The notes: a model not told the origin generated them from the sequence alone. A stretch of DNA of 64,000 bases from CAVRCA01 sp965218045 (GCA_965218045.1 CBDCJX010000011.1:310001-374000), one strand, 5' to 3'; positions 33,701 through 45,072 are shown, counted from the first letter of the stretch. Made by a program: numbers and translations.

Positions 33701-34863
33701 CCGCGACGCTGGAGGGGGCCAGCGCGACAGTTCACTTCGCCGCCCACGCGGACGCGGGCCCGGTGCTGCTCGCGACCGAGCCGCCGATGGCGGAATACGG
33801 CCGCCGCCTCGGACGTGAGGCGGACCGCTTGAGCCGGCTTGATCCGCTGCCCGAGCCATCCCGCGTCGCGGAAGAACTCGGGCTGGTTCCGGTCCCCGAG
33901 GGGGCCGACGCGCTGGCGCCGGAGCGCCGCATCCGGCTCGCGTCCGCCGCGTCGACCATCGCCGCGCTGTCGGCCCGGCTCGAACTCTATCCGCGCGGGA
34001 TGGCGCCGCTCGCCGCACTCCGCCTTTCGCTCGGTGCGCTGGCGGGTGCGGAGGTGCTGCGCGAGGATGATCTGCGTGCCCGCGTGCGCGGCCGGTTTCC
34101 CGAGGCGCTGCCCTTGCCGCCCCGGCCGGAGCTGGATGCCTTGTTGGGCGAGGCGGGGGCCGAGCGCGAGTGGCGCGGCGAAGGCACGCGCGGGGCCGGC
34201 TACTACGCCCAGACCATCACCGACACCGAGACCGGCGCACCGCCGGCTGTGGTGCGCTATCCGACGGACGCGGCGGCGCCGGAAGCGACGCCCGAAGTGC
34301 TCGACGCGCGGACCCTCGAGGACAAGATCGCGCACGCCGAGCGCACCGGCGCCTTTCTCGCCCTAACCGTGGCGCCGCATCTATCCCCGCGCGCCGAAGC
34401 CGAGCTGCTGGTCCGGTTCCCGCGCGAGCGCGTCAGTCTGGAACGCCTCATGCTGCAGGCGATGCGGGCGGAGGCGGAGGCGCGGCGGGTGCAGTGGCCA
34501 AAAGCGCTCGCCGCCGACGCCGCCGCGCGCGACAGCGCGGATTTCCGCAACCTGCTGCGCCTCGCCGCGCGCGCGGCCCCGAAGGTGCGCGAGGCGGTGC
34601 TCGGGCTGCGCGCGCCGGCATTGCTCACCCGCCCGGGCCTGATCGCCCGCTACGACTTGATGGACATGCTGGTCGAGCTGTCGCAGGCGTCGGGTGCCGC
34701 GGGCGGCCCGCCGAGCCTGTGGGTGCTGGTGCCGCAATCCGACCCCGGGCTGCCCCGGATCGATCACGTGGTCCTGCCGGTGATCGCCGCCTCCAACTGG
34801 GCGCGCCTGACCGGCCCGTGGCTCGCGAATGCGCATCGCGCGGGGGTGCGTTCGGCGGCTTAG
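30703..34863 (+). CDS. pglW: BREX type 2 serine/threonine kinase PglW
   Basis: A 1386-aa protein from ATG 30703 (an ATG two codons later, before PRWSAVSESSFTWEQ, also fits). Domain order: a NERD nuclease-like domain, residues ~20-150 (NEVDILVLTPAGLVLVEVKS); a first kinase-like domain, ~205-490, that looks dead (HRGLAPQNVLV in place of HRD, ITNWQ in place of DFG); a second kinase domain, ~520-780, with Lys in LVLKLAVD (~549), HRDIKPDNIG (~637) and FDFS (~660) in place of DFG; helix-hairpin-helix repeats ~800-845 (AQLNSMGIHTVQQLLDVPRV); and a long helical C-terminus. This is the architecture of PglW of the Pgl/BREX-2 anti-phage system, where the kinase is thought to regulate PglX. The frame is fully open, unlike its three partners downstream. 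Confidence 0.93.
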   Translation: MRMPRWSAVSESSFTWEQVALDFVRNHLPDHDPWSAWSNFEFIDNDGRVNEVDILVLTPAGLVLVEVKSRPGTVSGDARSWVWRGEGRPITTDNPLPLANRKAKRLGSVLHRQDAFRNARIAAPWVEPLIFLSDVKARPNIDPGTEQRVFLRGRPGAPDDDGVIDALLRAEQFGFGRRGPIDAATIRTIRRSIEQAGIRPPGRGRRVGDYELGKLLSEGGNWRDFEAQHAATGFVRRVRIYPYARAASAAERDRLARTARREGRVLEGIEHPGILKTLDYREAELGPALVFDYDPEAPRLDHYLARREKERPLSVVQKLALIRQLGEAMAYAHGKRLFHRGLAPQNVLVREPDAELPRLQITNWQVASRGNDTTGEALGTEGTSHIEAHLSDPVRLYVAPEAATGTDAGAAQADVFALGAIAYLVFTGRPPATSPLELPALLREGNGLRLPGALNGVGECLDEVVRMATAPVVRDRPRDAREFLDYLALAEEESRPPEPAATPLADPDSAAKGDRLDGGLIFLRRLGRGGTAEALLVRREEGEEDLVLKLAVDAAHADRVRAEAAVLRPLIHQNIVRFEGEVTVARRPGILMQRAGAQTLRQWLRGGDPPLSLDLMRRFGENLLSALDHLEEVDVAHRDIKPDNIGIAKAPSGAYRLVLFDFSLSRVPLETIEAGTRPYLDPFLADRRPPRWDRHAERYAAAVTLHEMLAGTPPKYGDGLSDPSLIGDEATIARERFDPALRDGLDRFFTKALKREPAERFASADEMLRGWREAFAPAERRVLPSDGIELLSRRLDRTTSIAELGYGVEALAQLNSMGIHTVQQLLDVPRVKFRYLVGVGDKVRREIRERAKRIDELRPDLRPGGAAREEGGRASVDRLAEHLVPHRAAGDERPEDAILARFLGLEPADAPPAWPEAAEVARALGIPRSAVADAIDTACERWRKAGELTGVRTDVAELLKAEGKVASADELASGLLALRGSVEEDAGERSRRARAVLRAAATLEGASATVHFAAHADAGPVLLATEPPMAEYGRRLGREADRLSRLDPLPEPSRVAEELGLVPVPEGADALAPERRIRLASAASTIAALSARLELYPRGMAPLAALRLSLGALAGAEVLREDDLRARVRGRFPEALPLPPRPELDALLGEAGAEREWRGEGTRGAGYYAQTITDTETGAPPAVVRYPTDAAAPEATPEVLDARTLEDKIAHAERTGAFLALTVAPHLSPRAEAELLVRFPRERVSLERLMLQAMRAEAEARRVQWPKALAADAAARDSADFRNLLRLAARAAPKVREAVLGLRAPALLTRPGLIARYDLMDMLVELSQASGAAGGPPSLWVLVPQSDPGLPRIDHVVLPVIAASNWARLTGPWLANAHRAGVRSAA

Positions 34864-35007
34864 GCCACCCCTTACCCTGGCCCTATCCCAAAAGGGGAGG
34901 GGTAGGGGAGGATCGCAGCGGGGATGCTTCGCGTAAAGGTTGCGCCCTGGCCGGTTCCCCGACTACTTACGTAGGCGCGGATCACAGATGGGGACCTGCG
35001 CACTAAA

Positions 35008-38000
35008 ATGGTGGACGGCAAACGGCTGCTGGCCGATCTGAAGAAGCTGCGTCGGATGCTTGAGGCCGACCTGCGGCAACACCATGCCAGCTCGCCCGGC
35101 CGCGACGCCGCGCAAGCCGAATGGCGTGCTGCGTTCGATGCCAAGCGCACCGCCGACACGTTCGAGACCTTCTGGACCGGCGCGATCGACCAGGCGGCGG
35201 TGCACTGGCTGCTCGGCCTCGTGTTCCTCCGCTTCCTCGAGGACAACCGACTGCTCGACCAGCCGCTGCTCGCAGGCTCAGGCGAGCGGATGGATGCCGC
35301 TCAGACGCGTCAACGCGCGCACTTCCGCGCCCACCGGGAGGACAGCGACGCGGAATACCTCGTCGCCACCTTCACCGAGGCGGCGCGGCTGCCCGGCCTC
35401 TCGGGGCTGTTCGACCCGGCGCACAACCCGGCCTTTCGCCTGCCGCTCTCCGGCGACGCGGCGATGGCGCTGCTCGCCTTCTTCCGCACGCCGGGCGACG
35501 AGCCCGGGACGCTAGCGCACGATTTCGCCGACCCCGACTGGAACACGCGCTTTCTCGGCGACCTCTACCAGGACCTCTCGGAGGAGGCGCGCAAACGCTA
35601 CGCGCTGCTGCAGACACCGGAGTTCATCGAACGCTGGATTCTCGACCGCACGCTCGACCGGGCGATCGGCGAGTTCGGCTGGCGGCAGGTGCGGATGATC
35701 GATCCGGCCTGCGGCTCCGGCCACTTCCTGCTCGGCGGTTTTTCGCGAGTGCTGGCCTGTTGGGAGCGGCACGAGCCGGAGATGCCGCCGGCGGCGCGGG
35801 CGCAACACGCGCTCGATGCGGTGTCGGGCGTGGACCTCAACCCGTTCGCGGTCGAGATCGCCCGCTTCCGCCTCCTGCTTGCGGCGCTGCACGCGGCCGA
35901 GGTGACGCGGCTTGCGGCTGCCCCTGACTTCCGCCCCTCGCTGGCGGTGGGCGACAGCCTGTTCCACGGCACGCATTTCTTCCGGGGGGAACTGGGCGGC
36001 ACCGCCGAGGGGCTCGGCCACCGGATGCCGCACATGTACGCGACGGAGGACGAGGCCGCGCTCGGCGCGATCCTCGGACGGCAGTATCATGCCGTGGTCG
36101 GCAACCCGCCCTACATCACGCCGAAGGACGCGGCGATGCGGGATAAGTATCGGGAGATCTACAGGCACAGTTGTTATCGAACTTATGGGCTTGGGGCGCC
36201 GTTCACCGAGCGGTTCTTCGATCTCGCGCAGCGTGGCACGCGCAACCAGGCGGCGGGCTTCGCCGGGCTGATCGTCGCTAATAGTTTCATGAAGCGCGAG
36301 TTCGGCGCCAAGCTGATCGAGGATGTGCTGCCGCGCCTCGACGTGACGCATGTGGTGGATTGCTCCGGCGCGTACATCCCCGGCCACGGCACGCCGACGG
36401 TTATCCTGTTCGGCCGCAACCAGCCCCCCATTGCCAGCGTGGTGCGGACGGTGCGCGGCGTTCGCGGCGAACCGGCGGCACCGGACGATCCGGCACGCGG
36501 GCTGGTCTGGTCCGCCATCGTCGCGCAGACCGATTGCGCGGAGTCGAATAGCGCCTTCATCAGCACCGAGGACACCGCGCGAGACGCGCTGGCGCAGCAT
36601 CCCTGGAATATGGGTGGTGGAGGCGCGGCAGCGATCCAAGCTGGAATCGAGGAAGCAGCGACAACGCGACTAGGAGAGCAAACAACTTCGATCGGATTCT
36701 ACCAAGACACGCACGCTGATGATGCCTTTGTTCATCCAGTCGAGTTTTTCGTTCGGACTGGCCTGCATGATTCTACGAAACCGCAGGTTCGAGGTGAAGA
36801 CATACGGGACTGGGCACTCTCGGCAAAAGAGGGCATTCTCTTCCCGTTCGATGCTGATCTTGTTCAATGGCCGGAGCTTCCTCACCACTCCGCGAGTTAC
36901 GTGGTTTTGGGCTCTCAGGACAGTGCTGTGGAACCGGACCACGTTTGGAGGCGGCTCATACCTCTCGAATGGCCGTCCCTGGTATGATTACCACCAGTTT
37001 CCAAAAAGTCGCGCGCGGTCACCCCTAACCATCACCTTTGGCGAGGTCGCGACGCACAATCATTTTGTGCTCGATCGCGGGGGCAAGGTGTTCAACAGAA
37101 CGGCGCCGGTCATCAAGCTGCCGGCGGGCGCGAGCGAGGACGAATACCTTGGTCTGCTCGGATTGCTGAACTCCTCCACCGCGTGCTTCTGGCTGCGCCA
37201 AGTATGTCACAGCAAAGGAAACGGCGGCATAGGTGGTGGCATTGCAGCCGAGGCTTGGGAGAAGTTCCTCCAAATTAATGGTACTCGCCTTGAGGGTTTT
37301 CCTCTCGCCGATTACGAAAACGTTGGCATGGCTCGCGTTCTCGATGCCGAAGCCCAGCGGCTTGTGCCGAATCAGCCTGGTGCCCTTGGCGCTCGGAAGA
37401 CGCCAAGCCGCGCCGCTCTGGATGCCGCACGCGTCGAAGCCGCGCAGGCGTGTGCCACGATGATCGCGCTTCAGGAAGAGCTCGACTGGCGCTGCTACCG
37501 GCTCTACGGCCTGCACGAGGATCCCCCGAAGCATCCCGATCCGCCGCCGCTGCAACTCGGCGAGCGGGCGTTCGAGATCGTCATGGCGCGGCGTGTCGCC
37601 GCCGGCGAGCTGGAAACGGCGTGGTTCACCCGCCACCGTTCGACGCCGATCACCGAGCCGCCCGCGCACTGGCCCGAGAGCTACCGCCAAGTAGTCGAAC
37701 GCCGCATCGCGCTGATCGAGGCCGACAGCACCATGGCCTGATCGAGCGACCGGAAAACAAGCGGCGCTGGGCCTCCGAGCCTTGGGAGGACATGGAGCGG
37801 GTCGCGCTGCGCACCTGGCTACTCGACCGGCTGGAGGATGCGCGCTACCGGCCGGGCGGCACGCCGCACCTGACCACCGTGCTCGGCCTCGCCGACATGG
37901 CGCGCGGCGATGCCGATTTCCGCGCTGTCGCCACCCTCTACACCGGTGACGAGGCAGTCCGGCTCGACCGGCTGATCGGCGAGCTGCTCGGGCGCGAGTC

Positions 38001-38610
38001 GGTGCCGTTCTTCGCCGCGCTGCGCTACAGTGACTCCGGGCGGCGCAAGCGCGCCGATTGGGAAGCGACTTGGGACAAGCAGCGCCACGAGGACGCGATC
38101 GACGCCGCCTGCGCCGATGCCGAGGAAGCCAAGGTGCGCAAGCGGGAACAAGTCGGCGCGATCCCGGTGCCGCCGAAATACAAGCAGGTCGACTTCCTCT
38201 CCGGCGATTTCTGGCGGCTGCGCGGCGGGTTCGACGTGCCGAAGGAGCGCTTCGTCTCCTACCCGTTCTGCGCCCGTGACGGCGATGGCAGCCTGCCGCT
38301 GCTCTGGGCCGGGCACGACCATCTCGGCCGCGCGCGCGCTCTCGCCGGATGGTATGTCGAACGCCGCGACAGCGACGGCTGGACCGCGCCGCGTCTGGCG
38401 CCGATGCTTGCCGGGCTGCTGGAGCTCGTGCCGTGGCTGAAGCAGTGGCACAACCATATCGACGAGGAAACCGGCGTGCGGATGGGCGACTACTACGCAA
38501 GTTTCATCGAGGAGGAGGCGCGCAGCCTCGACCTGGAGGTGAGCGCGATCCGCACCTGGACCCCGCCCGCGCCTGTGCGCAAGCCGCGTGGTCGGAGGGC
38601 CGCGGCATGA
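35008..38610 (+). pseudogene. pglX: BREX type 2 adenine methyltransferase PglX, two frameshifts
   Basis: From ATG 35008 the protein (~1200 aa if repaired) has an N-terminal helical part (DTFETFWTGAIDQAAVHWLL), the SAM motif DPACGSGHFLLGG (~231) and the catalytic NPPY in GNPPYITPKD (~366), as in N6-adenine methylases. Near 36905 the sense shifts from SASYVVLG to LRTVLWNRTTFGGGSYLSNG in the +2 frame. Near 37731 one base is missing (STMA-stop instead of STIGLIERPENKRRW) and the C-terminal domain (IPVPPKYKQVDFL, DVPKERFVSYPF, WLKQWHNHIDEE) continues to 38610. Both breaks are single-base changes. PglX modifies self DNA and is needed for defence. Its end overlaps the pglY start (ATGA). Truncated at 36987 the product would keep the catalytic motifs but lose the target-recognition and C-terminal parts. 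Confidence 0.9.
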
Positions 38611-41600
38611 GTGACGCGCGCCCGCTGCTCCGCGACCTGATCGACATCCCGGAGCGGGTCCAGACCAGCGATTTCGTGCTCAAGCTGTCGGAGGGCATCA
38701 GCGAGGCGGCGGCCGAGGCGACCATCGCCAATTATGTCGTCACGCCGCAGCTCGTCGCCGCGTTCGACCAGGCGCTCGGCGTCATTCAGGGCGCGGTCGA
38801 GGGGCCGCGAAGTGCCGCCTGCTAACTGCACGGCTCGTTCGGCTCCGGCAAGAGTCACTTCATGGCGGTGCTCAACCTGCTGCTCGCCGGCAATCTGCGG
38901 GCGCGCGGCATCGTCGAGCTAGCCGGGCCAGTGAACAAGCACGCGCGCTGGCTCGAAGGCAAGCGGTTCCTGATGGTACCGTTTCACATGATCGGCGCGC
39001 GCGACGTCGACAGCGCGGTGCTCGGCGGCTATGCTGACTACGTGCGTCGCGTCCACCCCGACGCGCCGATCCCGGGCTTCTACCTCGGCGAGCGGTTGTT
39101 CGAGGACGCGCGCGGGCTGCGCGCCCGCATGGGAGACGCGGCGTTCTTCACCCAGCTCAACGCCGGCAACGCGTCGAGCGATGGTGACGGCTGGGGCGAT
39201 CTGGCCGACGCCTGGGATGCGGACCGGTTCGATGCGGCGACGCACGAGCCGCCCGAGAGCGACGCGCGCCAGGCGCTCGTGAGCGCGCTGATCGCGACGT
39301 TCTTCGCCAGCTACGCCGATGTCGCCGCCGCGCGCGGCGAGGCATTCGTCGATCTCGACCTCGGCCTCGCCATCATGAGCCGTCACGCCCAGGCGCTCGG
39401 CTACGACGCGGTTATCCTGTTTCTCGACGAGCTGATCCTGTGGCTCGCGACCCGTGCCGGGGACGTGAACTTCGTCTCCTCCGAGGGCTCGAAACTGTCG
39501 AAGCTGGTGGAGGCTCGGCACGCCGACCGGCCGGTGCCGATCGTCTCCTTCGTCGCTCGGCAACGCGATCTGCGCGAGCTGGTGGGCGAGCACCAGGCCG
39601 GCGCCCTGCATCTGCAATTCGCCGACACGCTTAAATACTGGGAGGCGCGGTTCGACCGCGTGACCCTGGAGGACCGCAACCTCCCGGTGATCGCCGAGCG
39701 CCGGCTGCTGCGCCCGACCTCGGAGGAGGCGCGCCGCGCGCTTGACGCCGCGTTTGAGGAGTTCGCCGGTCGGCGGCGGGACGTGCTGGAGACCCTGCTC
39801 GGTTCCGACGGCGAGCGGGCACTGTTCCGCATGACCTACCCGTTCAGTCCGGCCCTGGTGCAGGCGCTGGTCGCGGCGTCGTCGGTGCTGCAACGCGAGC
39901 GGACCGCGCTGAAACTGATGCTGACCCTGCTGGTGAAACGCCGCGACGAGCTGCGGCTCGGCAGCCTGATCCCGGTGGGCGACTTGTGGGACGAGATCGC
40001 CACCGGCGAGCAGCCGTTCTCCGAAGGGACGCGCATCCAGTTCGAGCAGGCGAAGAAGCTCTGGGCGCACAAGTTGCTGCCGCTGCTCGAGCACGAGCAC
40101 GCCGTCACCTGGCAGGATTTGCAGGCGGGCAGCGCCGACCAGGCGGCGGCGCGCCGCTTCGAGAACGACGCACGGCTGCTGAAAACCCTGCTGCTCGCCG
40201 CCCTGGTGCCAGAGGTGGAGGCCCTGCGCGCGCTCACCGCTCCGCGCCTCGCCGCGCTGAACCACGGTTCGGTGGTGTCGCCCGTGCTGGGCCGCGAGGG
40301 CACGCTCGTGCTTGGCAAGCTGCAGGGATGGGCCGCGCGGGTGGGCGAAATCCGCATCAGCGACGATACGGGGAAGACAGTCTCGCTGCACATCAGCGGC
40401 GTCGATATCGAGCCGATCCTCGCCAATGTGGCGAATTCGACACCGACGGGGAACGCCTGCTTCGTCTGAAGCGGATGCTGTTCGATGCGCTTGGCATCCG
40501 CGATGACGCGGGCCTGCTCGACGGGCAGCCTTTCGTTGCCTATGAGCACGCCTGGCGCGGGACGAAGCGGCCCGTGGACCTCTACTTCCAGGTCGTCAAG
40601 GAGATGAGCCCTGATCGGCTGCGCGGCCGCGAGGGCGCGCCTGTGCTGGTGTTCGGAATGCCGTTCGATCCCAAGGGCCGCGCGCCGATCGACCATGCCC
40701 AGTATGCCCGTGAAGCCGCCGACGACAGCGCCTCGGGTGGCCTGGCGTGGCAACCGAACCATCTCTCCGACCGCGCCCTGCGGGAGCTTGGCACCCTGGT
40801 CCGCATCGACGCGGTGCTGGAACGCGACCGACTGACCGAGGCGGCGCGAATGCTTTCGGCGAGCGATCGCGAACAGGCCCGCGCGATCCTGCGCAGCCAG
40901 CAGAGCGCGTTGCAGATCCGGCTGCGTGCCTGCCTTGAGGCTGCGTTCGGCCTGCGGCCCGACGCCGATGGCTGCCTCGGTGCGACCATCGCCGCCGAGG
41001 ACATGCTGGTTTCGCTCGATACGTTCGCCCCCCGCCCGCCGGCCGGCGCCTCGATCAAGGGGGCGATGGACGGCCTGCTGGACCGCATGTTCGAGCATCA
41101 CTACCCGGCGCACCCGCTGTTTGACCAGGATTTGCGGCCCGCTTTGCTCGGCCGCGTGCTGACGCGCGTGCAGGACGCGGAACAGCAGCCCGACCAGCGT
41201 CTGCATGTGGAGAACGCGCAGGAACGGCGGGACCTGGCGGGCATCGCGGTGCCGCTCCGGCTCGGCAGCATGACGCAAACCCACCTGGTGCTGGCGGACC
41301 ACTGGGCGCAGCATTTCGGCATCATGCAGGCGCGCGCCGGCGACGTGCCGATGACGGCACAGCGCCTGCGCGCCTGGATCGACCAGCCGAAACCGATGGG
41401 CCTGACCGAACAGGTTCGGAACCTGGTAATCCTGGCCTTTGCGGCGCAGGCGGACCGCACGCCGATGCGCGACGGGACGCCGGCCGCCGTGTCGCTCGAG
41501 CGGATCGACGACGCGGTCGAGCTGCGCGAACAGCCGGTGCCCGAGGCGGCGGCGTGGGAAGTGGCGCGGAAGCGGGCCATCGCGCTGTTCGGCCTCACCC

Positions 41601-42301
41601 CGAGCGAGGTGCTGAAGGGTGCCACGGTCGCGCGGCTCGCCGCCGATCTCAAACGCGAGGCGGACCGGCTGCGGCCGGTGCTCGCCGCACTCGGCAAGGC
41701 GCTCAACGCCCATGGCGGAGCGCTCGGCGTGCAGACCTCGGCCGCGCGGCTGGTCACCTTGCATTCGGCGCAGAATCTGCTCTCGGAACTCGTCAGCGAC
41801 CCGCTCGCAATCATCGCGGCGCTGGCGACCGCCCCGTTGCAGACCAGCGAGCCGGCCGTCGCACGCTGTCTCGGCTCGGCCGCCGATCTGCGGGATGCAC
41901 TGGGCGCGGCCGCCTGGGACATCATCCTGAGTGCCTGCGGTCTGTCCGACCAGCGCCGGGCGTCGGCGGAGGGGCTGCGCGGCCGGCTCGTCGAAGCCTT
42001 GCAGGCCGACGAGCTGGTGCTGCCGCTGGGGCCGGCCTTGCGCGGGGCCCAGGCGCAGGCGTCGCGTCTGCTCGCCGTCTCGGTGCCGTCCCCCGTGGCC
42101 CCGGCGGTTTCCCCCTCGTCCCAGGCCGCTCCCCCGCCGCCCCCGGATGGGGAGGTGGTCGAGGAGCAGACCGTCACTCTCGCGGGAGCAGACGCGGCGG
42201 TGGTGCTCGACGAGTTGCGCGGGCGCCTGGAGACCATGCCCGACGCGCAGCTCACGCTCACCTGGCGGCTGACGCGCCGCCTGGCCGCGGCGACTGCTTG
42301 A
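38607..42301 (+). pseudogene. pglY: BREX type 2 ATPase PglY, in-frame stop and frameshift
   Basis: ATG 38607 starts MSDARPLLRDLIDIPERVQT. After GPRSAAC a TAA at 38823-38825 interrupts the frame; in the same frame LHGSFGSGKSHFMAVLNLLL (the Walker A P-loop, ~77-84) follows at once. The AAA-like region continues (MIGARDVDSAVLGGYADYV, GYDAVILFLDELILWLA as Walker B) to about 40432, where a one-base loss moves the sense (FDTDGERLLRLKRMLFDALG) into the next frame, running to 42301. Repaired, the protein is ~1231 aa, the size of PglY, the large P-loop ATPase of BREX-2. Re-initiation at 38862 would give a product lacking the P-loop. Confidence 0.9.
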
Positions 42302-44983
42302 GCCCTCTGCTGGCGCCCGGTCTGCCCGAAATCGAGCGGGCGCTCGATGCTCTGCTGCGCGGCGATGCAACCGCGCCCGTGCTCGGGATGCGCTCGCCCT
42401 GCCGGCGGGACTGGCCAGACTGCGTCACGCGCGGCGGACGGTGGTTCCGCATTGCCTGGTGCGCCTCGGAACTCGAGTGCCGCGAGCGTCTCGACGAGGT
42501 GGAGGCGGGCATGGAGGACGGTTTGGTCCTGCTGACCCCGCTCGACGGCGCCTCGCTTGGTGGCGACATCGCGGCCCGGCTGGCTAACGGGCGCCTCGAA
42601 CAAGGCGATCGCTGGTCGGCGCTGCAAGGCCTGTTCGGCGTGCGCGCCGTCGATCCCCGCCTGCGCACCCACCGCTGGCTCGCCGACGCCCTGCTCGAGC
42701 ACGCACCGCCTTCCGGCTACCCGCCCGCCAAAGGCGGCGTGCTTGATCTGGAAACCGCCTGGCAGGCGGCGCTGGAGCATGGCCTCGGCTTGCGCGAGGG
42801 GCGCACCGACCTGCCCGTGTTGCTGGCGTGGTCGCTTGATCCAACCTCGCCGGAACGCTTCGCGGCACTGGGTGAAGCCGCCCGCCGCGGGTTGCGTGAA
42901 CGCCTCGAGGCCGCCGGCGAGGCGGGCGCCTGGGTGGTGCTGGCCGCCGCCGCCGCCGGCCGGCTGTCGGACGCAGCGGCCATCGCCCTCGCTTGCGGGG
43001 TCGTGTTCGCGGAGGCGGAGCCAAGGCCTACGTTACGTGAGGCTGCGGTGCGGCTCGAACCGCTGCTCGGCGGGGCGCGGGTCGACGGGCGCGCCGGCAA
43101 AGCGTTGGCCGGGGCGGCGCGTCGCCTGCTCCGAGACCTACCCCGCGACAGGGCGGAGGAGGTCCAGAAGCAGGGCGCGGCATTGCTTTCCGAACTGCGT
43201 GCGGACGACGCGGCGGCCCTTAGTCCCGCGCTCGCAGTTGGGTTGGAGGCGCGCATCGGCGAGGCGGCGACGGCTCTTGCGACGGTGGCCAGCTCTTGCG
43301 ACTCGACAGACGCGCGGCGGGCATGGAGCGCGTGCAACATGTTGCAGCTCACGACCGAAGCGGCCAGCAAGGTGCCCGCCGAGAGCGGCTGACGATGGCG
43401 GCTCGCCTCGGGACGTGGCTGGCGCGGGGGCCCCTTCGCGCCCACGGCAGCATGGCCGAAGCCGCCGCCGACTACGCGGACAATGGCTGCTTCGTCGATT
43501 GCGCGCGTCAGGCGCTCGCCGGCGGCGACTCCAACGCGGCTCTTGCTCCGCCTTCGCGGCACTGCTGACGGCCGTCGGTTCCCGGCGGGAAGCCGAGAAC
43601 CGTGGCTTTGCCGCCTTGCTGCAAGCCTGGAATGCTGGCGGGGCGCGAGGCGCAGTTCCGATCCCGGTGGAAAAGCTGCTCGCCACCGTGATCGCCCCGC
43701 TCGCGCGGACGCGTCCGGTCATGTTGCTGGTACTTGACGGGCTAAGCTTCGCCGTTTGGCGGCCGCTGTCGGAGAGCCTGGCCAGACACGGCTGGACCGA
43801 GTGGACGCGCGAGGGAGGCCAGCCCCCGCTGATCGGCGCGTCGACGCTGCCCAGCATTACCGAGATCTCGCGGGCAAGCCTCCTCTGCGGCACGCTCGTT
43901 CGCGGGGACCAGGCGACCGAACGCGCCGGCTTCGCTCGCAACCGCCAACTGGTCGCCGCTTCCGCAGGCGGTCTGCCACCCCTGCTGTTCCACAAGGCCG
44001 ATCTCGGGAGTGGACCCGAACTGCCACGGGCCATCTCCGATGCGATCCTCAAGTCAAAGCAGCGGATCGTCGGCGTGGTGCACAACGCGGTGGACGCGCA
44101 GCTCTCCGGCTCGGACCAGATCGAGCAGGCATGGTCAGTCGAAGTGCTGCGCTACCTGTTGCCGATGCTGCGCCTATGCCGCGATGTCGGCCGCGCTGTG
44201 ATCGTGACGGCGGATCACGGCCATGTCGTCGAGAGCGGCACATTCTACGGCCCGTCCGGCGCAGGTGGCCGCTGGCGCGAGTCCGGATCGGTCGGCGAGG
44301 GAGAGGTGGCGCTGTCCGGTGGCCGTGTCCTGACGCCGAGCGGCGGCGATTCATTGGTGGGGCTCTGGAGCGAGCGGGTGCGCTACGGCGCGCGCCATGC
44401 CGGCTACCATGGCGGCGCCAGCCCACAGGAAGTGCTGCTGCCGGTAGCGGTGATGGGGGCGGTCAGTCCGCCACCCGGGTGGCGTGAGGCGCCGCCCGCC
44501 GAGCCGGCCTGGTGGAACGGGCACGCGGATGGCCTGGCGCGCGCGCCTGCTCTGGAAGTCGCACCCGTTCCCGCTCCAATCAGCCGCCGATCAGACGAGA
44601 ATAGACAATCGACATTATCCCTGGGACCCCCGGTGGCGTCGCACGTCCGTACCTCCACAGGGGGCTCCGAACCTCGCTGGATCACCGCCTTGCTTACGTC
44701 CGAGATCTACGAGACGCAGCGCCGACTTGCTGGGGGCAGCGCGCCAGACGATGCGTCCATCCGACAGCTATTGCGCGCTCTCGAGGCTAACGATTGCCGA
44801 TTGTCGCGCGCCGGCCTTGCCAGGGCACTCGGAATCCCCCTGCAACGAGTTGCCGGCGTGGTGGCCGGCGCTTGCCGCCTTTTCAACGTGAGCTCAACCC
44901 CCGCGCTGCGCCTGCAGGACGACTGGGTGGTTCTAGAGAAGCATCAATTGCGGGGGGTGGTGGACCTGCAATCCGGCGAGTGA
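42298..44983 (+). pseudogene. pglZ: BREX type 2 alkaline-phosphatase-superfamily protein PglZ, two frameshifts
   Basis: It begins at TTG 42298, overlapping the pglY stop (TTGA). The first frame (SPLLAPGLPEIERALDALLR ... ELRADDAAALSPALAVGLEA) breaks near 43290-43330. Sense continues in a second frame (MAARLGTWLARG, DNGCFVDCARQALAGG) to about 43545, and then in a third frame to 44983. The third part holds the PglZ metal-binding motifs: MLLVLDGLSFAVW (Asp), VTADHGHVVESG (DHGH) and HGGASPQEVLLPV (His). A C-terminal helical domain (LTSEIYETQRRLAGG) ends the protein. Repaired length is ~895 aa, normal for BREX-2 PglZ. No brxD- or brxHI-like gene follows before the tRNA. Confidence 0.9.
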
Positions 44984-45072
44984 TCACGCGCCTTATTGTG
45001 GGTAGAGGAGTGGGTAGAAAAGGAGGACTGAATGAAAATCCCAATTAAAGCAATGCACTAGTTGTGGTCTAC

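Noticed and set aside
30148..34335. A 1395-codon minus-strand frame opposite pglW
   Set aside because: It is antisense to a gene with clear kinase and NERD motifs and is open only because of the high GC and codon bias of pglW; its product is Arg/His/Gly-rich with no domains.
34864..35007. Hairpin-like C-rich/G-rich stretch between pglW and pglX as a terminator
   Set aside because: The arms pair imperfectly and no T-run follows; the frames on both sides suggest an operon.
39836..42370. Long minus-strand frames (e.g. 844 codons) opposite pglY and pglZ
   Set aside because: They are composition-driven shadows; sense-strand motifs of PglY/PglZ are unambiguous.
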